A stretch of DNA of 64,000 nt, from the NCBI GenBank assembly GCA_028287185.1, contig JAQBQD010000043.1:1-64000 (forward strand), in the 5' to 3' direction. Positions 1 through 10,300 of the stretch are shown one piece after another. The position numbers were made by a program, and so were the translations under genes. The stretch comes from Gemmatimonadota bacterium. GTDB taxonomy: Bacteria > Gemmatimonadota > Gemmatimonadetes > Longimicrobiales > Longimicrobiaceae. How positions within the stretch are numbered: the stretch's first letter is position 1; every line of letters begins with the position of its first letter. The notes beneath the pieces were generated by a model. The model worked only from the letters and a program-made list of their open reading frames with translations. It made no database searches and had not been told where the DNA came from.

Positions 1-78
<78 letters not shown>

Positions 79-177
79 GGAGCAGCGAGTAGGCAGCAGC
101 ACGAACGGCCTCGGCCGGACGGGTTGCGGCAGAAAGCTCTCACAGGTCGAACTTCACGGACGCTTCCTGGTTTTCAT

Positions 178-251
<74 letters not shown>

Positions 252-262
252 TCCATAAGTCG

Positions 263-297
263 AACCCCCTCAAGCACGTTAGCTTGTGGGGGTTTTT
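263..297 (+). terminator. Rho-independent terminator after tRNA-Ile
   Basis: An inverted repeat of about 13 base pairs with one mismatch (AACCCCCTCAAGC against GCTTGTGGGGGTT) encloses a 6-base loop and is followed by a run of five T. It sits 11 bases behind the tRNA. It should end the 16S-tRNA-Ile transcript here, so no 23S gene is expected in this transcription unit. Confidence 0.85.
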
Positions 298-423
298 GAC
301 GTCTCGATAACGGCGTGCAAAACCGTGCCCGATTCCTCCCCTCGTACGTGATTGGTCGGCAACCACATCGCCGGAGTCGATGGGTGACGTGATGTAGTCG
401 TGGTCCCACATCGAAGCACCCGC

Positions 424-455
424 GGCCCCGCACGGCAGAACGCACGTGTGGGGCC
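424..455. terminator. GC-rich hairpin, possible terminator
   Basis: GGCCCCGCAC pairs with GTGTGGGGCC (one G-T pair) around a 12-base loop. The plus-strand side is followed by the weakly T-rich GTCCTTCTCAT. It lies about 80 bases beyond the stop codon of the minus-strand precursor peptide and could end that transcript. The lack of a clear T run keeps this tentative. Confidence 0.35.
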
Positions 456-533
456 GTCCTTCTCATCGTTCGCCATCCTCCGGAATGCCTATTCGGATGG
501 CCGCGATAGCGGAGATCGTGTACACCCCGCGCG

Positions 534-767
534 TCAGATGCAGCCGGGGTAGCAGGTGAACTCGTTCAGCTTGGTGTGCACCTCGCAGACGCACTGGTCG
601 TCTTCCGAGATGGTCTCGCACCCCAGGTCGGCATAGGTGTGCGGGCAGAAGCAGTTCGAATACGACTGGTATTGCCCGCGCACGGACCCAAGGGCGGTCG
701 CTTCGAGGTCCGCAGTGGCGAACGCCTCCACCTTCAGCGCGTCGACGTCCAGCTTCAGCTTGCGCAT
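534..767 (-). CDS. Cys-rich RiPP (pinensin-like lanthipeptide) precursor peptide
   Basis: A 77-residue peptide with a charged leader beginning MRKLKLDVDALKVEAF, followed by a core of about 45 residues. The core is rich in Cys, Ser, Thr and Tyr and contains NCFCPH, DQCVCEV and a CYPGCI end, seven Cys in all. The leader pattern (M-K/R-K-L-x-L-x-x-D-x-L-x-V-E-x-F) is the type I know from class I lanthipeptides of the pinensin group, which would make the core a substrate for dehydration and Cys addition. The start is supported by AGGGAG five bases upstream of the ATG; longer in-frame starts lack such a site. No LanB/LanC dehydratase or cyclase, protease or transporter is in the window, so any modification enzymes would have to act in trans or lie to the left. 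The family call is an inference from the leader. Alternatives are another Cys-rich RiPP or a metallothionein-like peptide. Confidence 0.75.
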   Translation of the reverse strand: MRKLKLDVDALKVEAFATADLEATALGSVRGQYQSYSNCFCPHTYADLGCETISEDDQCVCEVHTKLNEFTCYPGCI

Positions 768-1321
768 TGTCACTCCCTGTGTGGATTGGGAAACGCAACG
801 GCCCGCCGCTACGGAGACGGAGCGGTGGGCCGCGGGGGTCAACAGTCGAAACGGATAACCAGAACCACTCGCACGAGCCCGGACCGGAGCGCGCCTGCGC
901 CGCCACGTACGCCCCCCGGCACGTGTCGGAAGGCCGTCGCTCGGGAATCCCGCCGACACTCGCGCGCGAGCACCGTCTCGCGCGGGGAGGGCGTCGGCGC
1001 CGTCTGGCACGTCTTGATGGGGAGCGCGTCCTCCTCCAGGCGCATTGCGCACGTGACCTCCTGGGAGGATCGGTCGGGGTGCGGCTGCGCGCCCTGGTTC
1101 GTAGTGTCGCGGCGACCTGAAAGGTGCTCAAAATCTGACGATAATGCAAGTTTGTTCTTAAAACGTGTCCGATAAAGAGATTACGACTAACGGCATGGAC
1201 GAGTGCGCGTGGAGTTGGCCTTGCCCTGTGGCGCTTGCGAGGGGTACCGTCGGCAGGCTGACCCTGCCCTATCTGAAATTCTGCTTCTTCGACATCATCA
1301 GCCCGTTGCTGAGCGGGCTGT

Positions 1322-1356
1322 AGCGTGAGGTCGGCCGTTCGGATCGACCCAGACCG
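1322..1356 (+). pseudogene. tRNA-Ile 3'-end remnant (possible attachment-site scar)
   Basis: These 35 bases match positions 216-250 of the tRNA-Ile gene at 31 of 35 sites, and the first 20 bases are identical. They cover the end of the anticodon arm, the variable loop, the T-arm and most of the 3' acceptor strand. Nothing resembling the 5' half of a tRNA precedes them, only a short hairpin (CAGCCCG/GCGGGCTG). A 3'-tRNA copy in the same orientation downstream of the intact gene is the usual footprint of tRNA-targeted integration, here flanking about 1.1 kb that contains the precursor peptide. No integrase is visible, so this may also be a decayed tRNA duplicate. Confidence 0.6.
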
Positions 1357-1903
1357 ACTTGAACTGCTCGTTGCCTGCCGTAGCTCATGCCGCGGCGGGG
1401 CTTTGTGCGTTCGGCAATCTCCGTCCACGTCGTCGACCCCGGGTCAGGTTTCCCCGCTCGTCTGGAGCGACTGACCGATTCCCTGCAGCTGGCGACCTCG
1501 TATGGCGACCTCGTGGGACCCCGTGGCCACGCGCACCGCACGTCGGGCCACCACCATCCCGGTGACCATCGGAAGATCGCCGGACGCGCCGTTCGTCCGG
1601 CCGCGGCCTCCACCTCGGAGGGGCGGCCGGACGTTTTCGCGTCCGCTCGTCGCACATGCGCGCGGAAGAACAGGGACTGGGTCGCTGGCTTCGCGAGGCG
1701 TGCGATGCCCAGGTTGCCGAGCCTGCATGGAGGCGGTCGAAGGAGGCGTCGGGCGGACCTGGGGGATGCGCGGACCCTTGCGTCCGAGCCCGGCGGACCC
1801 GGCGGAAAGCCTCCCCCCACGAAGGTGATGGAAATCCGAAAAATTGTGCCGGATCACGGGCGTATGTGTGGCACAGGTGTGGGGTTGTGAACGCCGTGCA
1901 GTT

Positions 1904-1918
1904 TTCTCGTAACGAGAA
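1904..1918. promoter_or_regulatory. Perfect palindrome upstream of the NRPS operon
   Basis: TTCTCGT-A-ACGAGAA is a 7+1+7 perfect inverted repeat in an otherwise GC-rich leader region. It has the size and symmetry of a dimeric repressor operator. It lies about 300 bases upstream of the first NRPS start, near a TTGTGA hexamer that could be part of a promoter. No cognate regulator gene is in the window. Control of the NRPS genes is inferred from position only. Confidence 0.4.
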
Positions 1919-2208
1919 GAACTACTACAAATCGCCGGACGGCCGTGTTACATTTGCTGCCACAGAATCCCGGTGTGAGCAGGGCGAGGGTAGCAGCCGG
2001 TGGTGTGGTCACCGCCAGCGAGGACGTTCGCCGCACTGGTTTCGGGTTCGTTGGACGAGCGGTCGACGGTTCCCGTAACGCGGGCGTCGGGAAAGCTTTC
2101 TGCGGTTCGCGGAGGCCTCCTGGCGGGATAGGCAAGCGCCTTTTTAGCCACAAGGTGGACACATTGTCGCTCTGGTGTCGCAGCACGTCCGTTCAGCATC
2201 TCCGCCGC

Positions 2209-2214
2209 GGGAGG
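2209..2214 (+). promoter_or_regulatory. Ribosome binding site that decides the start of the first NRPS gene
   Basis: GGGAGG lies five bases in front of the GTG at 2220. The in-frame GTG at 2175 has no comparable site at proper spacing. The 2220 start leaves about 20 residues before the first recognisable adenylation-domain sequence, which is normal for an initiation module. Confidence 0.55.
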
Positions 2215-2219
2215 CACGC

Positions 2220-5200
2220 GTGGTAGGCGCGGAAACCCGTGTGTCGGCCAGCGTTGTGCGTCCCGCGGCGACCCGGTGGGAGTGCGCGCACCAGGCGTTC
2301 GAGGCGAACGTCGTCTCCGCGCCGGACGCGGAGGCCGTCGTGGTGGGCGAGCGGCGGGCGACGTACGCGGAGCTGGACCGTCACGCGCGGGCCGTCGCCG
2401 CGCGGCTGCGGGCGCTGGGCGTGGGGCCCGAGCGGCGCGTGGTGGTGCTGATGGAGCCGGGGCCGGCGTTCGCCGCGGCGCTGCTCGGTGTGCTGAAGGC
2501 GGGCGGCGCGTACGTGCCCATCGACCCCGAGTACCCGGCCGAGCGCATCGCGTGGGTGCTGGAGGACTCCGCGGCGGCGGCCGTCCTTACGCACGCGGAG
2601 GCCGCGCACCGCCTTCCATCGACGGCGCTCCCCGTCGTCGACGTCCAAACCCTCGACCTCGCGCTCGGGGACGGGTTTGTCGCGGTGGACGTGGATCCCG
2701 ACAACCTGGCATACGTCATCTACACTTCCGGCAGCACGGGGCGGCCCAAGGGTGTGGGCGTGACGCACCGCTCGCTGGTGTCGCTGCAGCGTGTGGCCGT
2801 GGAGCTGTACGGGATGACGGCGGGCGACCGCATGGGGCAGCTCCCGTCCGTAGGCTTCGACATGAGCGTGGAGCCGATCTGGTCCACGTGGACGGCGGGC
2901 GCGGCGCTGCACTTCCGCCCGCGCGGCGTGCCCGCGCTGGGGCCGGGGTTCTGGCGGTGGGTGGAGGCCGAGGGGATCACGATCCTCAATCCCCCGACCG
3001 CGCTGTGGCATGCGTGGGTGGCGGACATGGCGGCGTCCGGCGTGCGCGTGCCGGCTTCCGTGCGCCTGCTGATCACGGGCGGCGAGAAGCCGCAGGGGGC
3101 CGCCCTCGCACGCTGGCGGGAGATCGCGCCCGGCGTGCGGTGGATGAACTGCTATGGACCCACGGAGGCGACGGTCTGGGCCACCACGTGGGAGCTTCCC
3201 GCCGGGGGCTGGGACGGCGACCCGCCCATCGGCACTGCGCGGGCGAACGCCTCCGTGGAGGTCGTCGGGACCGACGGCGAACCGGCGGAGGAAGGCGAGG
3301 TGTGCGTGGGCGGCGTGGCCGTGGCGCGGGGCTACCTGGGCCGCGCGGCGCTGACGGCGGAGCGGTTCGTCCCCGACCCGGTCTCGACGGAGCCCGGCGC
3401 GCGGATGTACCGCACGGGCGACCGCGTGCGGGTGCGGCCGGACGGCGCGCTGGAGTTCGTAGGGCGCGTGGACGAGCAGGTGAAGGTGGGCGGCTACCGT
3501 GTGGAGCCGGGCGAGGTGGAGGCGGTGCTTTCCGAGCACCCGGCCCTGGCCGCCGCCGCTGTGGCGGCGCGGCGCGGAGACGACGGCGCGGCGCGGCTGC
3601 ACGGCTGGGCGGTCGAGCGCGAAGGCGTGTCGGCGGACCCGGCAGCGCTGCGAGCCTGGCTGCGCGAGCGGCTGCCCGCGTACATGGTGCCCAGCACGCT
3701 GACGATGCTGGACGCGCTGCCGCTGAACGCGCACGGCAAGATCGACCGACGTGCACTTCCGACGTCGGCGGTGGAGTCCGCGGATTCTGCGGAAATCCTG
3801 GCCGACGCGGGCGAGACGGTGCGCGGGGTGGTGGAGATCTTCCGCGAGGTGCTGGCCGTAGCGGTGGGGGCGGAGGACGACTTCTTCGACGCGGGCGGGC
3901 ACTCGCTGCTGGGCATGCTGGTGCTGTCGCGCGTGCGGCAGAGATGGGGCGTGGAGCTGCCGGTGCGCGCGGTGTTCGAGGCGCGCACGGCTGCCGCGCT
4001 GGCCGAGCGGATCGACGCGTCGGCCCGCACCGCCGGGCAGCCGCCGCTCGTCCGCGTTCCGAGATACGGCGCGCTCCCGCTCTCCTTCCAGCAGCAGGGC
4101 CTCTGGCTGGTCCATCAGATGGAGCGGCCGGGGATCGCGTTCTACAACATCCCGCTGGCCGTGCGCCTCACCGGCGAGCTGGACGTCGACGGGTTGCGCC
4201 GCGCGCTGGGCCAGGTGGTGCGCCGCCACGAGGCGCTCCGAACGACGTTTCGCTCCACCGCGGCGGGCGTGGAGCAGGTGGTGAACCCCGCATCCCCCGC
4301 TTTCCCGCTTCCGCTGAGCGACCTTTCCGCGCTGCCGTACGATGCAGCCGAGGCGCAGGCGCAGCGCATCGCCACCGCGGAGGCGTCGACGGCGTTCGAC
4401 CTGTCGCGGGACGGCGTGCTGCGCGGGCGGCTGGTCCGCATCGGCCGTGACGAGCACCTGCTGCTGCTGACGGTGCACCACATCGCGGCCGACGGGTGGT
4501 CGATCGGCGTGCTGTTCCGGGAGATGGCGGCGCTCTACGAGGCGTTCCGCGAGGGCCGCCCATCGCCTCTCCCCGACCTGCCGGTGCAGTACGCGGACTT
4601 CGCGGCGTGGCAGCGCGGGTGGCTGAGCGACGAGGTGCTGGCGCCGCAGCTGGCGTACTGGCGCGCGCGCCTGGCGGACGCGCCGCGAGTGATGGAGCTG
4701 CCGACGGACCGGCCTCGGCCGACCGAGGGGCGCCACCGCGGCGGGATGCTGCGCTTCTCCGTCCCGGCGGACCTCGCCGCGCGGCTGCGGGAGACGGCGC
4801 GGCGGCACGACGCGACGACGTTCATGGTGCTGCTGGCCGCCTTCGACCTGCTGCTGCACCGGCTGGGCGGCGGGGACGACCTCGTCGTCGGCTCGCCGGT
4901 CGCCGGGCGGGCGCGGCCCGAGACGGAGGGGCTGATCGGCTTCTTCATCAACACCGTCGCGCTGCGGACGGACCTGGGCGGCGATCCCACGCCGGCGGAG
5001 TTGATCGGCCGCGTGCGCGAGGCCACGCTGGAGGCGTACGCGCACCAGGACCTGCCGTTCGAGCGGGTGGTGGAGGCGCTGCATCCGGACCGCGCGGCGG
5101 GGCTGAACCCCGTCTTCCAGGCGTCGTTCGCCCTGGGCAACGTGGAGATGGCGCCGGTGGACCTACCGGGCGTGCGCGTGCAGCCGCAGGACGTGCACAG

Positions 5201-7322
5201 CGGCACGGCCAAGTTCGACCTGTTCCTGGAGATGCACGAGCACGGCGGCGCGCTGCGTGGAGATTTGGAGTACGCGGCGGACCTGTGGGAGCCGGCGACG
5301 GCGGAGCGCATGGCCGCGCTGTACGTGCTCCTGCTGGAGGCGCTGGCGGACGACGCGGACCGTCCGCTCTCCGCGGCGCTTGCGGCGGCGGACGGGGCGG
5401 ATGCGCGCGCGGAGGCGGAGGCGTGGAACCGCACGGCGCGCGGCTATCCGCGCGAATCCACCATCCACGCGCGCTTCGCGGAGATCGCGGCGGAGCGGAC
5501 GGAGGCGGTGGCGCTGTCGTGGGACGGGGGGGAGATGACGTACGGGGAGCTGGACGCGCGTTCCAATCGCCTCGCCCACCACCTCGTCGGCAACGGTCTG
5601 CGGCCGGACCAGCCGGTTGCGGTGCTGCTGAACCGCTCGCCGGAGCTGGTCGTGGCGTTCCTGGCGGCGCTGAAGGCCGGGGGCGCGTACGTTCCCCTCA
5701 ACCCGCACTACCCCGCGGCCCGCACGGCGCTGATGCTGGACGACTGCCGCGCGCGCGTCCTCGTGACGGACCGCGCCTTCCTCGCCGACCTGCCGGCCGA
5801 TCGTCCGCCGACGGTGCTCGTGGACGACGCGGCGATCGATGCGGAATCGGCCGAGCCGACGTCCGTCGAGGTGCCCGCGGACGGCGCGGCCTACGTCATC
5901 TACACGTCGGGATCAACCGGGCGTCCGAAGGGCGTGGTGGTGCCCCACCGCGCGGTGCTGCGCCTGGTGCTGAACGCGGACTACGCGGAGCTCGGGGCGG
6001 GGGAGACGTGGCTGCAGATGGTGCCTGCGTCGTTCGACGTTTCGACGCTGGAGGTGTGGGTGCCGCTGCTGAACGGCGGGCGCAGCGCGATGTATCCGCC
6101 CGTGACGCCGGACCCGGCGGAGATCGGCGCGTTCATCCGCCGCCACGGGGTGACGTCGGCGTGGCTGACGTCGGCACTCTTCCACCAGGTGGTGGACCAG
6201 GACGTGGGCGCCTTCGCCCCGCTGCGGCAGCTGCTGTCGGGCGGTGACGTGGTGTCCGCGCCGCACGCCCGGCGCGTGCTGGACGCGTTCCCGGGCCTGC
6301 GGCTGATCAACGGCTACGGACCCACGGAGAACACGACGTTCTCCACCTGCCGTACCGTGACGCGCGACGACCTGGAGCGCGTCTCCATCCCCATCGGCGT
6401 GCCCGTGGCGAGCTCCACCGCGTACGTGCTGGACGAGCGCATGCGGCCGGTGCCGGCGTGCGTGCCCGGCGAGCTGTACGTGGGCGGCGACGGCGTGGCG
6501 CGTGGCTACCTGAACCAGCCCGCGCTCACCGCCGGGCGCTACGTGCCGGACCCGTTTGCCGCCACCCCCGGCGCGCGCCTCTATCGGACGGGAGACCGCG
6601 CGCGGCGGCGGGCGGACGGTGCGCTGGAGTTCCTGGGCCGCATCGACCAGCAGGTGAAGATCCGCGGCCACCGCACCGAGCCGGGCGAGCTGGAGGCGGT
6701 GCTGGAGCGGCATCCCTCCGTCGCGAGCGCCGTCGTCGTCGTGCGCGGGGACGCGGGGGGCGACCGGCGGCTGGCGGCGTACGTCGTTCCCGCGCGCACG
6801 GCCGACGCGCGCGATCTGCCGGCGCACCTGCGCGAGCACGTGCGCGGGGTGCTGCCGGAGCACATGGTGCCCGCGTCCGTGACGGTGATGGATGCGATCC
6901 CGCTGACGGCCAACGGCAAGGTGGACCGCCGCGCCCTGCCCGAGCCGGAGCCGCTTCGGCCGGACGAGGCGGACGGGACGGAGCCGTCGACCGAGACGGA
7001 GCGGCGGCTGGCCGGGATGTGGGGCGAGCTGCTGCGCGTGGAGCGGGTGTACGCGGACGACCACTTCTTCGCGCTGGGCGGGCACTCGCTGCTGGCGGCG
7101 CAGATGGCGGCGCGCGTGCGTGAGGAGCTCGGAGTCGGCCTGTCGCTGCCCGCCGTGCTGAAGGCGGGCACCGTGGCCGCGCTGGCCGCGGCCGTGGACG
7201 CGGAGGTCGCGGCCGTGCAGGCGGAGCTGGAAGCCGAGCTGGCGGGGCTGAGCGACGAGGAGGTTCGCGCGCTGCTGGAGGCGGAGGAGGCGTGGGACGG
7301 CTCCACGGTGAGGGGAGGCTGA
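2220..7322 (+). CDS. NRPS, modules 1-2 (A-T-C-A-T)
   Basis: Initiating non-ribosomal peptide synthetase of 1700 residues. It starts directly with an adenylation domain (about 20-515; A3 motif YTSGSTGRPKG, then YRTGDR and GKIDRRAL), a carrier domain (GGHSLLG, about 560-600), a condensation domain (about 615-1050; active site HHIAADG), a second A domain (about 1085-1575) and a second carrier (GGHSLLA, about 1610-1650). An acidic helical tail containing LSDEEVRALL follows and may dock to the next protein. There is no starter condensation or formylation domain, so the chain probably begins as a free amino acid. Pocket residues read by eye are D-M-E-L-I-G-C-V-W for module 1 (unassigned) and D-V-L-W-L-G-G-T-F for module 2 (close to Val). 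The start is GTG 2220; GTG 2175 is the longer alternative. The next gene begins seven bases after the stop, so the two are surely co-transcribed. Confidence 0.93.
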   Translation: MVGAETRVSASVVRPAATRWECAHQAFEANVVSAPDAEAVVVGERRATYAELDRHARAVAARLRALGVGPERRVVVLMEPGPAFAAALLGVLKAGGAYVPIDPEYPAERIAWVLEDSAAAAVLTHAEAAHRLPSTALPVVDVQTLDLALGDGFVAVDVDPDNLAYVIYTSGSTGRPKGVGVTHRSLVSLQRVAVELYGMTAGDRMGQLPSVGFDMSVEPIWSTWTAGAALHFRPRGVPALGPGFWRWVEAEGITILNPPTALWHAWVADMAASGVRVPASVRLLITGGEKPQGAALARWREIAPGVRWMNCYGPTEATVWATTWELPAGGWDGDPPIGTARANASVEVVGTDGEPAEEGEVCVGGVAVARGYLGRAALTAERFVPDPVSTEPGARMYRTGDRVRVRPDGALEFVGRVDEQVKVGGYRVEPGEVEAVLSEHPALAAAAVAARRGDDGAARLHGWAVEREGVSADPAALRAWLRERLPAYMVPSTLTMLDALPLNAHGKIDRRALPTSAVESADSAEILADAGETVRGVVEIFREVLAVAVGAEDDFFDAGGHSLLGMLVLSRVRQRWGVELPVRAVFEARTAAALAERIDASARTAGQPPLVRVPRYGALPLSFQQQGLWLVHQMERPGIAFYNIPLAVRLTGELDVDGLRRALGQVVRRHEALRTTFRSTAAGVEQVVNPASPAFPLPLSDLSALPYDAAEAQAQRIATAEASTAFDLSRDGVLRGRLVRIGRDEHLLLLTVHHIAADGWSIGVLFREMAALYEAFREGRPSPLPDLPVQYADFAAWQRGWLSDEVLAPQLAYWRARLADAPRVMELPTDRPRPTEGRHRGGMLRFSVPADLAARLRETARRHDATTFMVLLAAFDLLLHRLGGGDDLVVGSPVAGRARPETEGLIGFFINTVALRTDLGGDPTPAELIGRVREATLEAYAHQDLPFERVVEALHPDRAAGLNPVFQASFALGNVEMAPVDLPGVRVQPQDVHSGTAKFDLFLEMHEHGGALRGDLEYAADLWEPATAERMAALYVLLLEALADDADRPLSAALAAADGADARAEAEAWNRTARGYPRESTIHARFAEIAAERTEAVALSWDGGEMTYGELDARSNRLAHHLVGNGLRPDQPVAVLLNRSPELVVAFLAALKAGGAYVPLNPHYPAARTALMLDDCRARVLVTDRAFLADLPADRPPTVLVDDAAIDAESAEPTSVEVPADGAAYVIYTSGSTGRPKGVVVPHRAVLRLVLNADYAELGAGETWLQMVPASFDVSTLEVWVPLLNGGRSAMYPPVTPDPAEIGAFIRRHGVTSAWLTSALFHQVVDQDVGAFAPLRQLLSGGDVVSAPHARRVLDAFPGLRLINGYGPTENTTFSTCRTVTRDDLERVSIPIGVPVASSTAYVLDERMRPVPACVPGELYVGGDGVARGYLNQPALTAGRYVPDPFAATPGARLYRTGDRARRRADGALEFLGRIDQQVKIRGHRTEPGELEAVLERHPSVASAVVVVRGDAGGDRRLAAYVVPARTADARDLPAHLREHVRGVLPEHMVPASVTVMDAIPLTANGKVDRRALPEPEPLRPDEADGTEPSTETERRLAGMWGELLRVERVYADDHFFALGGHSLLAAQMAARVREELGVGLSLPAVLKAGTVAALAAAVDAEVAAVQAELEAELAGLSDEEVRALLEAEEAWDGSTVRGG

Positions 7323-7329
7323 GGCGGAG

Positions 7330-10300
7330 ATGACGGACGTCGCGAACCGCCCGCAGGATCTATCGCCGGAGCGCCGCCGGCTGCTGGAGCTGCGGATGCG
7401 CGCCCGGCAGGCGCAGGCCGCCGGCCCCGAGCTGCACCCCCGCGCCCGCCCGGACGGCACGGCGCCGCTCTCCGCCTCGCAGGCGCGGCTGTGGGTGCTG
7501 GACCGCATGGAGCCCGGCAACGGCGACTATTCGGCGTCGCTGCCCCTGCGCGTCCGCGGGCCGCTGGACGTGGACGCGCTCCGCCGCGCGCTGGAGACGG
7601 TGGTCGGGCGGCACGAGTCGCTGCGCACCACCTTCACCGAGCGCGACGGCGTGCCGGTGCAGGTGATCCATCCGCCGAAGCCCGTTCCGCTGGTCGCCGC
7701 CGATCTCTCCGCCCTGTCCGCGGACGGGCGCGAGGCGGAGGTGCGCCGGCGCGCGGACGTGGACGCGGGGACGGGGTTCGACCTGGAGGCGGGGCCCGTC
7801 TTCCGCGCCACGTTGCTGCGGCTGGGGGACGAGGACCACGCGTTGTTGCTGACGATGCACCACATCGTCACCGACGGGTGGAGCATGGGCGTGCTCGCGC
7901 GCGAGGTGGGCGAGGCCTACGCCGCCCACCGCGAGGGCCGCGCGCCCGAGCTGCCCCCGGTACCGGTGCAATACGCGGACTTCGCGGCGTGGGAGCACGA
8001 GCTGCTGCGCGGCGCGGAGCTGGAGCGGCTGGCGGCGTTCTGGCGCGAGGCGCTGGCGGGTGCGCCGCCGTCGCTCGACCTGCCGGCGGACCACCCGCGC
8101 CCGCCCCGCGCGAGTCGCGCGGGAGGCCTGGCGCACGCGCGGATCACGCCCGCGCTGGCGGAGCGGCTGCGGGCCTTCGCGCAGGGGCAGGACGCCACGC
8201 TCTTCCACGTGCTGATGGCGGCGTTCCGCGTCGTCCTCGCCCGCCACTCGGGGCAGGACGACGTGGTGATCGGCACGCCGCTGGCCAACCGGCCGCGGAG
8301 CGTGCTGGACGGGCTGATCGGCTTCTTCGTGAACACCGTTCCCCTGCGCGGCCGGGTGCGCGCGGACGCGACCTTCGCGGAGATGGTGCGGGCGGAGAAG
8401 CAGACGGCGTACGCGGCCGCGCAGCATGCGGGGCTGCCGTTCGACCGGATGGTGGAGGAGCTTCGCGTGACGCGCGACCCGGCGCGGAACCCGGTGTTCC
8501 AGGCGATGCTGGCCTTGCAGAACACGCGCACGGAGCCGCCGGCGCTGGCCGGCGCGGAGGTGACGCAGATCGACTCCGACGCCGGGGTCGCGCGCTTCGA
8601 GCTGACGCTGGACCACTGGCTGGACGCGGACGGCGGAATCGGCGTGCACGCCGAGTTCGCGCGCGAGGTGTTCGACGCCGCCACGGTGGATCGCATCCTC
8701 GACCACTTCGTCCATGTTCTGGAGCAGGGCTGCGCAACCCCGCACACCCGCCTCGCCGGGCTGCGCCATGCGCCGGACGCCGAGGTCGCGCAGGCGGAGG
8801 CGTGGGGGCGCGGCGCCGTCGACCTGCCGTGCACCGAGACGCTGCACGGGATGATCGCGGCGCAGGCGGCGCTCACGCCGGACGCCCCGGCACTGGCGTG
8901 GGACGGCGGATCGCTGACGTACGCGGAGATGGTGGCTCGCGCGGAGATCCTCGCGCGCCGGCTGCGGGGCATGGGGGTGGGCCCGGAGAGCGTCGTCGGG
9001 ATGATGCTTCCGTCGTCGCCCGAGGCCGTCGTCGCCATCCTGGGCATCCTGCGGGCGGGCGGCGCGTACCTGCCGCTCGATGCGGCGAATCCCCCGGCCC
9101 GCATCGCCCACGCGCTCGCGGACTCCCGCGCCGTGGCCGTCGTCGGCTATCCGGCCGGCGCGGCGCTCGCCTCCGATCTTCCGTTCGTCGCGATCACGGG
9201 CCTCGAATCGTTCGCCGGCATCGAAGAATCGACCGACTCGACCGACTCGGCGGACTCGGCAGACTCGGCAGACTCGGCAGACTCGGCAGACTCGGTTGGG
9301 CCGGGGGATGCGGAGGATGCACTGTCCGCCGAGGTCCGCGCGGAGAGCCTGGCGTACGTCATCTACACGTCCGGGTCGACGGGCACGCCGAAGGGCGTCG
9401 GGGTGGCGCACGGGCCGGCGGCGATGCATGCGCGGGCGGTGGCGCGGGAGTACCGGCTGCGCGCGGACGACCGGTGCCTGGGATTCGCGGCGCTGACCTT
9501 CGACGCGTCGGTGGAGCACATCTTCGGCACGTTCGCGGCGGGCGCGTGCCTGGTCCCACGGACGGAGGTGTGGGGGCCGGCGGAGCTGGCGCGGCACGTG
9601 GAGCGGCTGGGGATCACGGCCGCGCTGACCTCCACCGGCTACTGGACGCAGCTCACCCACGACGACGCCGTGCTGTCGTCGCTGCGCGGAAACTTGCGGC
9701 TGCTCTCCACGGGCGGCGAGGAGATGCGGGCGGACGCGGCGTGCGCGTGGTACGCCAGGCCCGGCGGCGCGCAGCTCGACAACGCTTACGGGCCCACGGA
9801 GGCGGTGGTCACCGCCGCGTTCTTCCGCGTGCCGCAGGACTTCGCCGCGTCGAACCCGGCGCGCGTTCCCGTCGGCGGGCCGATCTCCGGGCGCACGCTG
9901 CGGGTGCTGGATGACGCGCTGAACCCCGTCGGCATCGGCGTGCCGGGCGAGCTGTGCATCGGAGGGTTCGGCCTGGCGCGCGGGTACCTGGGGCGGCCGG
10001 CGCTGACGGCCGAGCGCTTCGTGCCCGACCCCGCTGGCGAGCCGGGGGCGCGGATGTACCGTACCGGGGACCGTGCCCGGTGGCGCGAGGACGGCCTGCT
10101 GGACTACCTGGGGCGCGCGGACGAGCAGGTGAAGGTGCGGGGCTACCGCATCGAGCTGGGCGAGGTGGAGGCCGCGCTCCGCACGCACTCCTCCGTCGTG
10201 GACTGCGCCGTGGCTGCGCGGCCGGACGCCTCCGGGACGCTGAACCTGGTCGCGTACGTCGTCCCTGGCGGCGGCGCGCTGCCCGATCCCGCGGAGCTGC

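Larger units (their letters stand above)
768..2219. other. 1.45-kb stretch without a convincing gene
   Basis: Open frames exist on both strands but lack recognisable domains, good ribosome binding sites or coherent composition, so none is called. The stretch holds an AT-richer patch at about 1130-1190 that could contain the promoter of the minus-strand precursor peptide, a stem-loop at 1299-1320, a tRNA-Ile 3' remnant at 1322-1356, and a perfect palindrome at 1904-1918. The last 300 bases are the leader region of the NRPS genes. Confidence 0.6.

Noticed and set aside
1387-1890. A 167-residue plus-strand frame in the gap before the NRPS genes
   Set aside because: Arg/Gly/His-rich with no motif, no good ribosome binding site and overlapping frames of equal quality on the other strand.
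9226-9297. The tandem repeats considered as CRISPR or as phage-type direct repeats
   Set aside because: Units are only 9 bases, contiguous without spacers and in frame with the surrounding coding sequence.
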